Positions 1 through 7,977 of a stretch of 64,000 nucleotides of DNA are shown piece by piece (position 1 is the first letter of the stretch; the number at the start of each line of letters is the position of its first letter). The translations under genes were made by a program, and so were the position numbers. This DNA is from Bacilli bacterium. Its GTDB lineage: Bacteria; Bacillota_I; Bacilli_A; RF39; UBA660. Under the pieces are notes generated by a model. That model was not told the DNA's origin and did no database searches. It saw only the letters and a list, made by a program, of their open reading frames with translations. The stretch spans positions 1 to 64,000 of the forward strand of contig JAFXPU010000024.1 of assembly GCA_017527675.1 (NCBI GenBank), given 5' to 3'.

Positions 1-7
1 ATTTGTA

Positions 8-80
8 GACATAAGTTTTGATTCCTTTCAATGTGTTTTTTTGTTTCAATTACATTGTATCAAATCTTATGTCTTTTTTT
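8..80 (+). terminator. Long hairpin with T-run, probable terminator of an upstream gene
   Basis: Bases 8-21 pair with 60-73 (13 of 14 positions), an inner CAATGT/ACATTG stem (29-34 with 52-57) extends the structure, and seven T follow at 74-80. This has the shape of a rho-independent terminator for a plus-strand gene left of the window. Confidence 0.55.
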
Positions 81-87
81 AAAACAA

Positions 88-123
88 AAATAGTGTTAGT
101 GAATTTCCTCACCAACACTATTT
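88..123. terminator. Second hairpin, orientation ambiguous
   Basis: Bases 88-101 pair with 110-123 at 13 of 14 positions around an 8-base loop. The better T-run is on the minus strand (complement of 81-90), yet no minus-strand gene lies to its right. It may act in both directions or only insulate the gene at 233. Confidence 0.4.
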
Positions 124-232
124 ATTATAGAACCAAAATAAATCTTTGGATTTATTTTTTTTCATTTATTTACTTTTATAGTTAATTATGATATATTTAA
201 TTATAGTTTAAGGGTAAAAAAAGGGTGATTAG

Positions 233-1864
233 ATGGAAACTAGAAAATTGGTTTTTAATAATGAACAGTATAATATTTTAACTAGTATTAAAATGGGACA
301 AACAGCATTTCTAATATGTATTGATGTATTAGATAAAAAAGTTGTTTATTTTAAACAAGAAGTTGTTGATGGCAAAGTTAAATTAACTTCACCAGCTAAT
401 TTATTAACAACTGCTAATGAAATAAATAGAAAATCATTATCTAATAAGCAAAGAATAATTGAAGCATTTATTCCAAAAGTTCATTCAACTCTTGCTAATA
501 CTGTATTTGTTGATCGCCAAAAAGTAAGTGATGCTTTTCATAATTTAGTAACTGAGATTGATAATTGTGATCTTAAATATTATATGATTGAAAATGCATC
601 TATTGAAGAAACTGATGAACAAATAGAAAATTTAGTTACTAAGTTTAATGGTTTAAACTTTAATAAAAATTTAGAAAAAGTTAATGAAATTAAAAATGAA
701 TTATATTATTTTAATAATGCCCCAGAAGTAGAAGTAAAACCAAAAATTGAGGCTGTTTCAAATGTCAATAGAATAGAGCAGGTAAGTCCAAAAGAAGAGG
801 ATAATACTTATACTGGACCATCAATAGCAACCGATCCATTTAAAACAGGATCAATTAATTTAGATGAAATATCTACAAGTGCCACAGTTGATGCAGCTTT
901 AAATAAACACTTAGAAGAATATGCTCCTAAAAAAGATGAAGTTGTAACTGAAAGAAGTGCAAAGTCTAAAAGATTAAATATTATCTTATTGACTGTAGCC
1001 ATTTTAGCTGTTGGTGTTTCAATGTATTTTACTTTCTTTAAGAAAGATAAAACATATACAACAGCTGAGATAATGAAAAAGGTTAACGATGTAGTTAGTT
1101 TAGTTGATATTGAGGAAGGTAAAAATTTTAATGAACCTGAAAATATTTCTGATAACTATCAAAAAGCTTTGGATAATAATTTGATATCTATTAATATTTC
1201 TGGATTAAAAGGTATTAATTCAGATACTGTTGGTTGGATTCAAAATGATTTTTTAAACATTAATTATCCAATTGTAAAGGGATCTAACAATGCATATTAT
1301 TCAAACCATGATTTTATGAAGGATGAATCAGATGGTGGTTGGATATATTTAGATTCCGAAACTGATATTGATGCTATTGAACGCAACAATGTTATTTATG
1401 GTAAATCAAGTGTTAATTCAGCATTCTTCTATTCATTAAAAAATGTTTTAACTCCTAATTTTGCTAAAGATGTTAATAATCAAGTAATAAAAATTGCAAC
1501 TAAAGATGCTAATACATTATGGTTAGTGTTCTCTGTTTATGAAATAGAAAATGAAGATTATCATTTAGCTAATGATTTTAAAGATGATGAAGATTTCAGT
1601 CATTTTGTTGAAGTAGTTAAAAAGCGAAGTATTCATGATTTTGGTGTAGATGTTAATGAAAATGATAAGATATTAACATTAACTACAAGTAGGGATAATG
1701 AACACAGAATTGTTGTTCATGCTAAACTTATTAAAATAAATAGTGAGAAGTTTGATGAGCAGGAAAAAGAGAAAGATAATGAACCAGAAGAAGTAGTTCC
1801 TTTGGAAAATTCAGCTGAACAACAACCAGTACCAACCGAGGAAGAGAAGAAAGATGGTAATTAA
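233..1864 (+). CDS. Membrane protein with degenerate class B sortase-like domain
   Basis: 543 residues. Residues 1-247 are predicted cytoplasmic with no family I recognise, 249-268 form one membrane segment, and about 320-505 read as an extracellular class B sortase fold. Family landmarks are present: DTVGWI, INYPIVKG, YYSNHDF, GWIYLD and RIVVHAKLI. In sortase B the strand ending VIYGH gives the catalytic His and LSTC gives the catalytic Cys. Here these positions are Lys391 (VIYGKSS) and Ser486 (TLTTSRD), while the Arg position (Arg492) is kept. The family normally transfers sorted surface proteins to the wall, but without Cys and His this copy should not transpeptidate by the known mechanism. 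The C-terminal 40 residues are acidic and rich in Pro and Gln. The start is set by AGGGTG upstream of ATG 233. No LPXTG substrate was seen nearby. Confidence 0.7.
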   Translation: METRKLVFNNEQYNILTSIKMGQTAFLICIDVLDKKVVYFKQEVVDGKVKLTSPANLLTTANEINRKSLSNKQRIIEAFIPKVHSTLANTVFVDRQKVSDAFHNLVTEIDNCDLKYYMIENASIEETDEQIENLVTKFNGLNFNKNLEKVNEIKNELYYFNNAPEVEVKPKIEAVSNVNRIEQVSPKEEDNTYTGPSIATDPFKTGSINLDEISTSATVDAALNKHLEEYAPKKDEVVTERSAKSKRLNIILLTVAILAVGVSMYFTFFKKDKTYTTAEIMKKVNDVVSLVDIEEGKNFNEPENISDNYQKALDNNLISINISGLKGINSDTVGWIQNDFLNINYPIVKGSNNAYYSNHDFMKDESDGGWIYLDSETDIDAIERNNVIYGKSSVNSAFFYSLKNVLTPNFAKDVNNQVIKIATKDANTLWLVFSVYEIENEDYHLANDFKDDEDFSHFVEVVKKRSIHDFGVDVNENDKILTLTTSRDNEHRIVVHAKLIKINSEKFDEQEKEKDNEPEEVVPLENSAEQQPVPTEEEKKDGN

Positions 1865-1880
1865 TTATCATCTTTTTTTG
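1850..1880 (+). terminator. Terminator after the sortase-like gene
   Basis: Stem 1850-1861 with 1864-1875 (AAAGATGG...CATCTTT) followed by a T-run. It overlaps the stop codon of the gene at 233. Confidence 0.8.
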
Positions 1881-1908
1881 TAACTTAAATATAATGTATT
1901 AAAAGCAC

Positions 1909-1937
1909 TTGTTTTTTAATTTTTAATTTGTTATAAT
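1909..1937 (+). promoter_or_regulatory. Sigma-A type promoter of tRNA-Cys
   Basis: TTGTTT (1909-1914), a 17-base spacer, and TATAAT (1932-1937), ending 15 bases before the mature tRNA start. Confidence 0.65.
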
Positions 1938-1952
1938 TAATTAGTAAGTGAT

Positions 1953-2026
1953 GGGTCCGTAGCCAAGTGGTAAGGCATGGGACTGCAACTCCCTGATCGC
2001 TGGTTCAAATCCGGTCGGGCCCTCCA
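1953..2026 (+). tRNA. tRNA-Cys (anticodon GCA)
   Basis: A 74-base cloverleaf. Acceptor stem GGGTCCG (1953-1959) pairs with CGGGCCC (2016-2022) with one G-U pair. The anticodon GCA is at 1985-1987 in the loop CTGCAAC, the T-loop is GGTTCAAATCC, the discriminator is T and CCA is encoded (2024-2026). It has its own promoter and terminator and stands alone rather than in a tRNA cluster. Confidence 0.96.
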
Positions 2027-2076
2027 TGAGTATATTAGTTCAAATTAGTTTGTGTTTGAACTGAAATATTATAAAA

Positions 2077-2106
2077 AACAACTTCAAAATGAAGCTGTTT
2101 TTTTTG
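2077..2106 (+). terminator. Terminator after tRNA-Cys
   Basis: AACAACTTC (2077-2085) pairs with GAAGCTGTT (2091-2099) with one mismatch, followed by a T-run. Confidence 0.85.
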
Positions 2107-2177
2107 TTGCTTTTTAGTTATTTTTTCTTTAATTTTATTATTGCTTTAAAAAAAATTTATTTTTTTTCAAAAAAGAT

Positions 2178-2206
2178 TTGACATATTGCAAAAAAAGTGT
2201 TAATAT
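2178..2206 (+). promoter_or_regulatory. Consensus sigma-A promoter for the surface-repeat gene
   Basis: A perfect TTGACA (2178-2183), a 17-base spacer and TAATAT (2201-2206) predict transcription from about 2213. An in-frame TTG inside the -35 box (2178) therefore cannot be the translation start. The start falls at 2238, behind GAAAGGG. Confidence 0.85.
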
Positions 2207-2237
2207 AGGCAACAATTATTTGAAAGGGATGAGTTTT

Positions 2238-3947
2238 ATGAGTGAAAGAAAGGATACTAGACTATTTAGAGATTTGTTGCTACAAATACTATTTGTAGTA
2301 CTATTTGTTTTATTATTATTATGGTTATTTCCAACTAAGAAATTTGTTTCAAAAAACGACAAAAAAGTTGTTTGTGAAGGAACTACTTGTAGTGCAAAAG
2401 TAACTGATAATAATACTAAAATTTTAGTTGATCGTATTTTCAATGAAAATATAGTTTCAATGAAAGATGCAGGAAAGAGTTATTATACTCTTGAAAGATT
2501 ACCACAAAATGTTGGTGATAAGAAAAAAATTACTTTAGGAGAGATGTTAGATCAAAAAATTATCTTACCATTTACTGATAAAAATGGTGATACATGTGAT
2601 CCAACAAAATCATACGTAGAAGTTGTAAAATATGAAAACGAATACGTTATGAAAGTTAATTTAAAATGTGGAAAAGAAGAGAATTACTTATTAGTACACA
2701 TGGGATGTTATGATTATTGTAAGACAACTATTTGTGAAAAGAAAAGAAATGACGTAAGTAATCCAACAATTTATCAAGCATCAACAAATACAGTTGTTAA
2801 TGTAGAAAAAGATAATACAATTAATAATAATACAAGTAATACAGTTATTAATAATGGTTCAAATAACACTGTTATTAATAACAATACAAATAATAATACA
2901 ATTATTAATAATAATGGTAATACAGTTATTAACAATAATACAACAATAAACAATAATAACGTTGTAGTTGAAAAATACTATTGTGTAATTGTAAATGGTA
3001 AATACTATGATAAAAATAGTAATAGTGTTACAAGAGAAGAATATGAAATTTCTTGTGATAGAGGATCGGATTACAAATGTACAATTATAAATGGTGTTTA
3101 CTATGATGCTAATGGTAAAAAAGTATCAAAAGCTGAATACGAAAAATCATGTAATATTAAACCAGATTACAAATGTGTAATCGTTGATGGTGTTTACTAT
3201 GATATAAATGGTAATAAAGTTTCAAAAGCTGAATACCAAAAATCATGTGAACCAAGTAAAGAATATTTATATGAATATTCAAAAACAACTGAAGGATATT
3301 ATACTGAAACAGATTGGTCTGAATGGCAAACTACTGAAGTAAAAGCTTCATCAACAGTTTCTGTTCAAACTAAAACAGTTAATACTACTAAATTAATTGG
3401 TTATAATGTTAAAAAAGCCTATGATTACAACAAACCTATTTATGAAGAAAAAGAAGTTGAAACAGGAATGTATGAAACTAAAGAGGTTTGTACTAAATAC
3501 GATTATGTTCCAACAGGAAAATATACATATGGTAATTGGGTTAAACAAGGAAGAGTATATTTAGATTATTCACCAAAAGATACTGAAACAACTAAATATG
3601 TATACGTAGATGATTCACAATGGGTTTGTGGTGCAAATTGTACTGCAGGAACAACTCATGCATATGATAAATATACAAGAACAGCAACTGCTTTAACAGA
3701 ATATAAATGTACTAAATATGAAACAAAGAGTGTACCAATTAAAACTAAAGTTAAAACAATAGTTGGGTACGAAACATACATTGTAAGTAAAACTCCAGTA
3801 TATAAAGAAGAACAAGTTGTATATTATAGATATAAAACTAGAACATATCATCCAGGAACAACAGATATTAAATGGAGTTACTATAATGACAAATCTTTAT
3901 TAAATGCAGGATATAATTATACAGGAAATAAGAAAGTTAAAAACTAA
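2238..3947 (+). CDS. Membrane-anchored surface protein with three Cys-containing repeats
   Basis: 569 residues from ATG 2238 (GAAAGGG upstream; promoter at 2178-2206). A short basic N-terminus is followed by a hydrophobic segment of about 20 residues (LLQILFVVLFVLLLLWLF), so most of the chain should be outside. A Cys-containing globular region leads into an Asn/Thr/Ile low-complexity linker of about 50 residues (near 2810-2960). Three tandem units of about 30 residues follow, each of the form Y-x-C-x-I-x-x-G-x-Y-Y-D ... EY-x-x-S-C (2977-3252). The C-terminal 230 residues are rich in Thr, Tyr, Lys and Val, with Trp and a few Cys. I recognise no family. The repeat Cys pairs suggest disulfide-stabilised or metal-binding units; that is inference. 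It shares its direction with the lipoprotein 28 bases downstream and probably its transcript. Confidence 0.75.
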   Translation: MSERKDTRLFRDLLLQILFVVLFVLLLLWLFPTKKFVSKNDKKVVCEGTTCSAKVTDNNTKILVDRIFNENIVSMKDAGKSYYTLERLPQNVGDKKKITLGEMLDQKIILPFTDKNGDTCDPTKSYVEVVKYENEYVMKVNLKCGKEENYLLVHMGCYDYCKTTICEKKRNDVSNPTIYQASTNTVVNVEKDNTINNNTSNTVINNGSNNTVINNNTNNNTIINNNGNTVINNNTTINNNNVVVEKYYCVIVNGKYYDKNSNSVTREEYEISCDRGSDYKCTIINGVYYDANGKKVSKAEYEKSCNIKPDYKCVIVDGVYYDINGNKVSKAEYQKSCEPSKEYLYEYSKTTEGYYTETDWSEWQTTEVKASSTVSVQTKTVNTTKLIGYNVKKAYDYNKPIYEEKEVETGMYETKEVCTKYDYVPTGKYTYGNWVKQGRVYLDYSPKDTETTKYVYVDDSQWVCGANCTAGTTHAYDKYTRTATALTEYKCTKYETKSVPIKTKVKTIVGYETYIVSKTPVYKEEQVVYYRYKTRTYHPGTTDIKWSYYNDKSLLNAGYNYTGNKKVKN

Positions 3948-3974
3948 GATTAGGTTTTCGAAAGGAGAATTAAT

Positions 3975-5852
3975 ATGAATAATAAGGGAATTAAAGAAGA
4001 AAATAAATTCATTAAAATTTCGGCAGAAAAAATTAAAAAAATTAGAAAGAATATAAAAGTAGGTATATTAGTTGCAACTAGTGGTATTTTGCTTACATCT
4101 TTTACTGGATGTAGTGGTTGTAGTACAAAAGCACCTGAAGAAGAAACATCAATTACATCTGAAGTTAATCCTGAAGATCAAGCTCCAGTAGCTGAAGCTA
4201 ACGAAGAACAACCAGCTGATCAAAAAGTATATACATTACAAGATAATGCTGCAATTGCTGCTAATAATGCTTTAAAAGTAGGTATTGATTTAAGTTATGA
4301 TGGTTTAGTTGATGAAAATGATGTTGATACTTATGCTAAACAATTTACTAATTATCTTATTGTAACTAATAGAGATGATTATAATGATATGCTATTTGCT
4401 GAAATGATGATTGGTTCAAATGTTAGTGCTGATGATTTAATTCAATCATTTATGGAAGTAAATACAGCATTCAAAAAACATATTATAACTGTAACAAATA
4501 GTAATTTATATGATTTTAATAACTTATATAATGAAAATGATGCTGAAATCTTAAATAATGCACAATCATTAATTGCTACTATGAATGAAAAAGAATTAAA
4601 AAGTGATGCAAGAAAAGAAGCTGCTAAAGAATTCTATTCTTACACAACTGATATTTTAACTAGTACTAATGCTAAAATGGCATTAAGCCCAGAAGCTTTA
4701 GATACATTAGTAACATTTGTAGAAGCATATGATGAATTAACAAAAGATTATGAAGCTAAAAAAATTAAAGGTGCTTATGTAGATGATGAATTAGAACATT
4801 TCTTAAATATTTCTAAAGAATCATGTTTTGGTGAAGCAGCTGATCAAAAATTAGGCGTTGAAGATCAAGTTGTTGAAAATCTAAAAAGTTTATTCCGTAC
4901 TCATACTTTAAGAGAGTTAGAAGATAAATATGCTGCAGCTAGAGAAGAAAGAGCTTTACAATTACAATTAGGTAATGAATTAAATGAATCAAATTCATAT
5001 GCAAAAATAATTGAATATGTAAGAGGTCTTATTAATATTGATAATTATAAAGCAGTAAAATATGATTACTATACTTGGTTATTATATGTAAAAGGAATTC
5101 AAAATCTTGATGGTACTCAAATTGTTACAACTACAGGTCAAACTGGTAAATTAGTATCAAATGGTAAAGGTGGATATATTGATCCAGCTTCATTAAATAA
5201 ATATGGTGTTCAAACAGATGGTAAAACTGATGAACAAATCAGAACAGAGTATGAAAAGAAAGTTCAAGAAGCTGAAAATAAGAAATCTGAAGAAAACAAA
5301 AAAGTAACTATCGATGATGAAACTGGTAAACCACTTAATCCAAATAATGTAGTTGATGGTACAGTAGAAGATGTTCAAAATGGATATGCTGCTGGTTATG
5401 CTGCTGGTCAAAGTGGAGCTGCAAATGCTTGCCCTGCTGGTGTATCTGAAGCATATAGAAATGCTTATGCAAATGGATATGCTGCTGGTGCTGCTAATAA
5501 AAAAGCGATGGAAGACAAATATAAAGGTGAGGAACAAAAATATGAACCTGCACCAAGTCAACCAGAAGTTAAAAAGGAAGAAGTTAAAACTGAAGATTAT
5601 AAACCAGCTCAACCTGCAGAACAACCAAAAACACCTGCAGAACAGCCTTCAGAACAACCAACTGAACCAACAAAACCAGTTATTCCACTTCCAGAATTAG
5701 AAGAGGAATTTGTACCAGTTGAAGAAGAAATAATTGATCAAACTGAAGAAATTAAAACTGTTGGTGCATTAGATGAATTAAGATATTACAGAGCAATTTT
5801 AACTAATTTACCAACTAAAGAATTAACTCAAACAACAAGTTTTAGAATATAA
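3975..5852 (+). CDS. Large surface lipoprotein of unknown function
   Basis: 625 residues. An unusually long basic N-terminus (about 32 residues) precedes a hydrophobic segment and a lipobox-like TSFTGC, so the mature protein should be lipid-anchored with Cys as first residue. A short acidic Pro/Glu linker follows, then a mainly helical region of about 330 residues (near 80-420) with Tyr, Asn and Asp rich helices. Residues near 470-510 contain GYAAGYAAGQ and GYAAGAANK, a small Gly/Ala/Tyr repeat. Then comes a Pro/Glu/Gln/Lys-rich stretch (QPAEQPKTPAEQPSEQP) and a short Thr-rich end. Ribosome site AAAGGAG precedes ATG 3975. I recognise no enzyme family. It lies directly after the Cys-repeat protein, which suggests a joint surface role. 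Confidence 0.75.
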   Translation: MNNKGIKEENKFIKISAEKIKKIRKNIKVGILVATSGILLTSFTGCSGCSTKAPEEETSITSEVNPEDQAPVAEANEEQPADQKVYTLQDNAAIAANNALKVGIDLSYDGLVDENDVDTYAKQFTNYLIVTNRDDYNDMLFAEMMIGSNVSADDLIQSFMEVNTAFKKHIITVTNSNLYDFNNLYNENDAEILNNAQSLIATMNEKELKSDARKEAAKEFYSYTTDILTSTNAKMALSPEALDTLVTFVEAYDELTKDYEAKKIKGAYVDDELEHFLNISKESCFGEAADQKLGVEDQVVENLKSLFRTHTLRELEDKYAAAREERALQLQLGNELNESNSYAKIIEYVRGLINIDNYKAVKYDYYTWLLYVKGIQNLDGTQIVTTTGQTGKLVSNGKGGYIDPASLNKYGVQTDGKTDEQIRTEYEKKVQEAENKKSEENKKVTIDDETGKPLNPNNVVDGTVEDVQNGYAAGYAAGQSGAANACPAGVSEAYRNAYANGYAAGAANKKAMEDKYKGEEQKYEPAPSQPEVKKEEVKTEDYKPAQPAEQPKTPAEQPSEQPTEPTKPVIPLPELEEEFVPVEEEIIDQTEEIKTVGALDELRYYRAILTNLPTKELTQTTSFRI

Positions 5853-5859
5853 TAAAAAA

Positions 5860-5886
5860 ACTCAAGAAATACTTGAGTTTTTTCTT
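5860..5886 (+). terminator. Terminator after the surface lipoprotein gene
   Basis: ACTCAAG (5860-5866), loop AAATA, CTTGAGT (5872-5878), then a T-rich tract. It closes the 2238-5852 unit. Confidence 0.88.
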
Positions 5887-5930
5887 TTTTGTGATAGAAT
5901 ATTGATTACGGTGTTTTGGAGGTATAAACA

Positions 5931-6971
5931 ATGTCATACGAATTAAAAAACAAAAGGAATACATGGATTACAAATACAAATAATCATTCCGGTAATTCTG
6001 AACGTAAATATGATAATACTAGGTTAGCTGCTGAAATATGTGAGTATTATGATAATAATGAAGATCTAGAAGAGTTTTTCAATAAAGTGTTATCTTATAC
6101 AGAAAAAGAAAATGAAATTAATAGATTAAATCTATGTAACCAAATTCAAAATGATTGTCACAAATTATATACCTTGATTAATAATCTAGATAAGATGAAA
6201 GTTAAAATAGGTAAAAGTGTTAAAATAACTGGTTCTGGTAATGATAGAACTTGCATTTTAATTGAAAATGCTCCAGTTCCAACTGATGAAGGAAAAGGTT
6301 TTGGTGGTGTTGGTCATTATATTCCAAACTATGCTACTTATTTTGGTATGGAGTTTGATGGTATTTTTTTAAATAAAGAAATATTAAAAAAGGATGGTAA
6401 TCCCTTTTTAGATAGATATAAGAATTGGCAAGATAAAAACTTTGATATTGAAGAGAGAATTGATGAAGAAGCAAAAAAAATAAAAAGAGAAGAAAATAAT
6501 ATTTTTGCTATCTTTAACAAAAAAAGTCATGAGGAAAAATTAGAACAAAATCGTATAAATTTAGGAAGATTACAATCTGAACTAGTTCTTGGAATTAATA
6601 TGAAAGAAGAAGCAGACAAGTATGATAAGCTTTCAGATAAAATAAAAAGAGATATAATCATCTATCTTACTATGGTTATGGATAGTTCTAAAATTGATAT
6701 GGATATTAAAAATAACATGGAAAAGGTTAATAGTGGTAGTTATATTGTTAAAACAATATTACCTGAACAATTATCATTAGCTGTTAAAAAAGCTTATGAT
6801 GCTGGCGTTATTACAGATGATGATATAAATAATACTTTAGATGTAATTAAATCAAAAGAAGTTTTAGATTATAAGGCATTTGTTAAAGTATTTGTAGAAT
6901 TATTTGAAAGATATGCAACAAATACAGTAGAAGAAGAAAAAGGTAAGATAAAAATAAAAAAAGATAACTAA
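5931..6971 (+). CDS. Conserved-looking cytoplasmic protein, function unknown
   Basis: 346 residues with no signal peptide and no membrane segment. Start ATG 5931 has a strong GGAGGT site. The N-terminal 110 residues are polar and helical. A short region near 100-140 carries the most distinctive motifs (CILIENAPVP, then GKGFGGVGHYIPN), which could be a loop-rich binding site. Residues 170-230 are strongly charged and probably coiled coil (RIDEEAKKIKREEN...). The last 110 residues are helical, with a DAGVITDDDINN loop. I do not recognise the family. It stands alone between two terminators. Confidence 0.65.
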   Translation: MSYELKNKRNTWITNTNNHSGNSERKYDNTRLAAEICEYYDNNEDLEEFFNKVLSYTEKENEINRLNLCNQIQNDCHKLYTLINNLDKMKVKIGKSVKITGSGNDRTCILIENAPVPTDEGKGFGGVGHYIPNYATYFGMEFDGIFLNKEILKKDGNPFLDRYKNWQDKNFDIEERIDEEAKKIKREENNIFAIFNKKSHEEKLEQNRINLGRLQSELVLGINMKEEADKYDKLSDKIKRDIIIYLTMVMDSSKIDMDIKNNMEKVNSGSYIVKTILPEQLSLAVKKAYDAGVITDDDINNTLDVIKSKEVLDYKAFVKVFVELFERYATNTVEEEKGKIKIKKDN

Positions 6972-6983
6972 GTTATCTTTTTT
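6957..6983. terminator. Bidirectional terminator between converging genes
   Basis: A 12-base-pair stem, AAAAAAGATAAC (6957-6968) with GTTATCTTTTTT (6972-6983), and a 3-base loop formed by the stop codon of the plus-strand gene. T-runs on both strands serve the gene ending at 6971 and the minus-strand gene ending at 6982. Confidence 0.88.
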
Positions 6984-7899
6984 ATTTTAATTTTTGGAAT
7001 GTTATTATTTTATCTTTAGTACATCTATTATTATAAGAATCTACTTGCATAGTATGAAATTCTCTTGTGGGAAAGTATTTAAGTCTTTGATCTTTATATT
7101 TAAAGTTAGAAGTATCATTACCTTTATGATAATTTGAATAGATATAACCAACTTGAATAGTTCCAAAGAGATTTAAATGCTCAATTAAACCATCAATTAA
7201 TTCTCTATAGTAATATAATGATCTATCTTCGTACATTAAATGAATGTAATCACTAATATTAGAAAGTAAAATTAAATCATATTTATTATTACCTAATTTA
7301 TCAGGTAAGGCTTTAATATCAGATTTAATAAAATCAATTTTCTTTTTGCTCATTACTTGTTTTGCTAAATCAAAACTATCTTTTGTTAAATAATTGTTCA
7401 TATTTTTAAGTAGGTCTAAATTATTGTCAAAACTTTGATAAATATCATGACTACCAATATTTTGATTACCATTAATAATGTAATCAAAGAATTTAAAGGT
7501 ATCTTCATCAAGATCATTTTTTATTTCTTTAAATATTTCTTTATCTAGATATTTATAATATGATCCATATTTACCTGAATAAATACCAAAGAAATTAATA
7601 AATTTTTCAAAATTAACAATTTTTAAAGTAGTGTCTTTTAAGTTTAATTGTAATTTAGTTAAAGGATTAATATCAAAACATGTAACATTTTTAGCTCCAA
7701 GCATATAAGCGTTTATTCTCTGATCACCGGAAGCTGCTACTGTTAAAACATTTTTATCTTTTAAATCCAAATTATTTAAAAATCCCGCAATGTTTTCCGT
7801 TGTCATACTATACATTTTAGAGTAAGGACCAAAGTCAGGATCTAATTTACCATTTTTTAATAAGTATTTTTTTAATTCTTCTAAATATTCCTTTGTCAT
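6982..7899 (-). CDS. Class I SAM-dependent methyltransferase-like protein (DUF3419-like)
   Basis: 305 residues. Residues 49-76 form a SAM-binding Rossmann motif: NVLTVAASGDQ, then the acidic end of strand 2 in CFDINP. A later strand, YDLILLSNISDYI, matches motif IV of such enzymes. The AASGDQ loop followed by FDINP resembles DUF3419/BtaA-type proteins, which move an aminocarboxypropyl or methyl group from SAM. The similarity is weak outside the SAM site, so the substrate is unknown. The gene is monocistronic, divergent from the P-type ATPase gene and convergent with the gene at 5931, with which it shares a terminator. Confidence 0.6.
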   Translation of the reverse strand: MTKEYLEELKKYLLKNGKLDPDFGPYSKMYSMTTENIAGFLNNLDLKDKNVLTVAASGDQRINAYMLGAKNVTCFDINPLTKLQLNLKDTTLKIVNFEKFINFFGIYSGKYGSYYKYLDKEIFKEIKNDLDEDTFKFFDYIINGNQNIGSHDIYQSFDNNLDLLKNMNNYLTKDSFDLAKQVMSKKKIDFIKSDIKALPDKLGNNKYDLILLSNISDYIHLMYEDRSLYYYRELIDGLIEHLNLFGTIQVGYIYSNYHKGNDTSNFKYKDQRLKYFPTREFHTMQVDSYNNRCTKDKIITFQKLK

Positions 7900-7977
7900 T
7901 TAATCACCAATAGTTAGTATTATAGCATAATATTTTGAAAAAACAAGATTTTAGGGTATAATTATAAAGGTGGTTTT

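Noticed and set aside
2178-2237. A longer N-terminus for the Cys-repeat surface protein beginning with TTG at 2178
   Set aside because: The codon lies inside a consensus -35 box and the RNA should start near 2213; ATG 2238 has a ribosome site at the right distance.
2810-2965. Short AT-rich repeats that might be a CRISPR-like or tandem-repeat array
   Set aside because: They are the codons of an Asn/Thr/Ile linker in an open frame; no regular direct repeats with unique spacers.
5193-5624. A minus-strand open frame over the lipoprotein gene, almost only Phe, Ile and Ser
   Set aside because: Composition is that of an antisense shadow of a Glu/Lys/Asn-rich gene, and there is no start signal.
5371-5700. 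A second open frame inside the large lipoprotein gene, rich in Leu, Met and Lys
   Set aside because: It is out of frame with a clear coding sequence, arises from the low-complexity Pro/Glu/Gln region and has no ribosome site.
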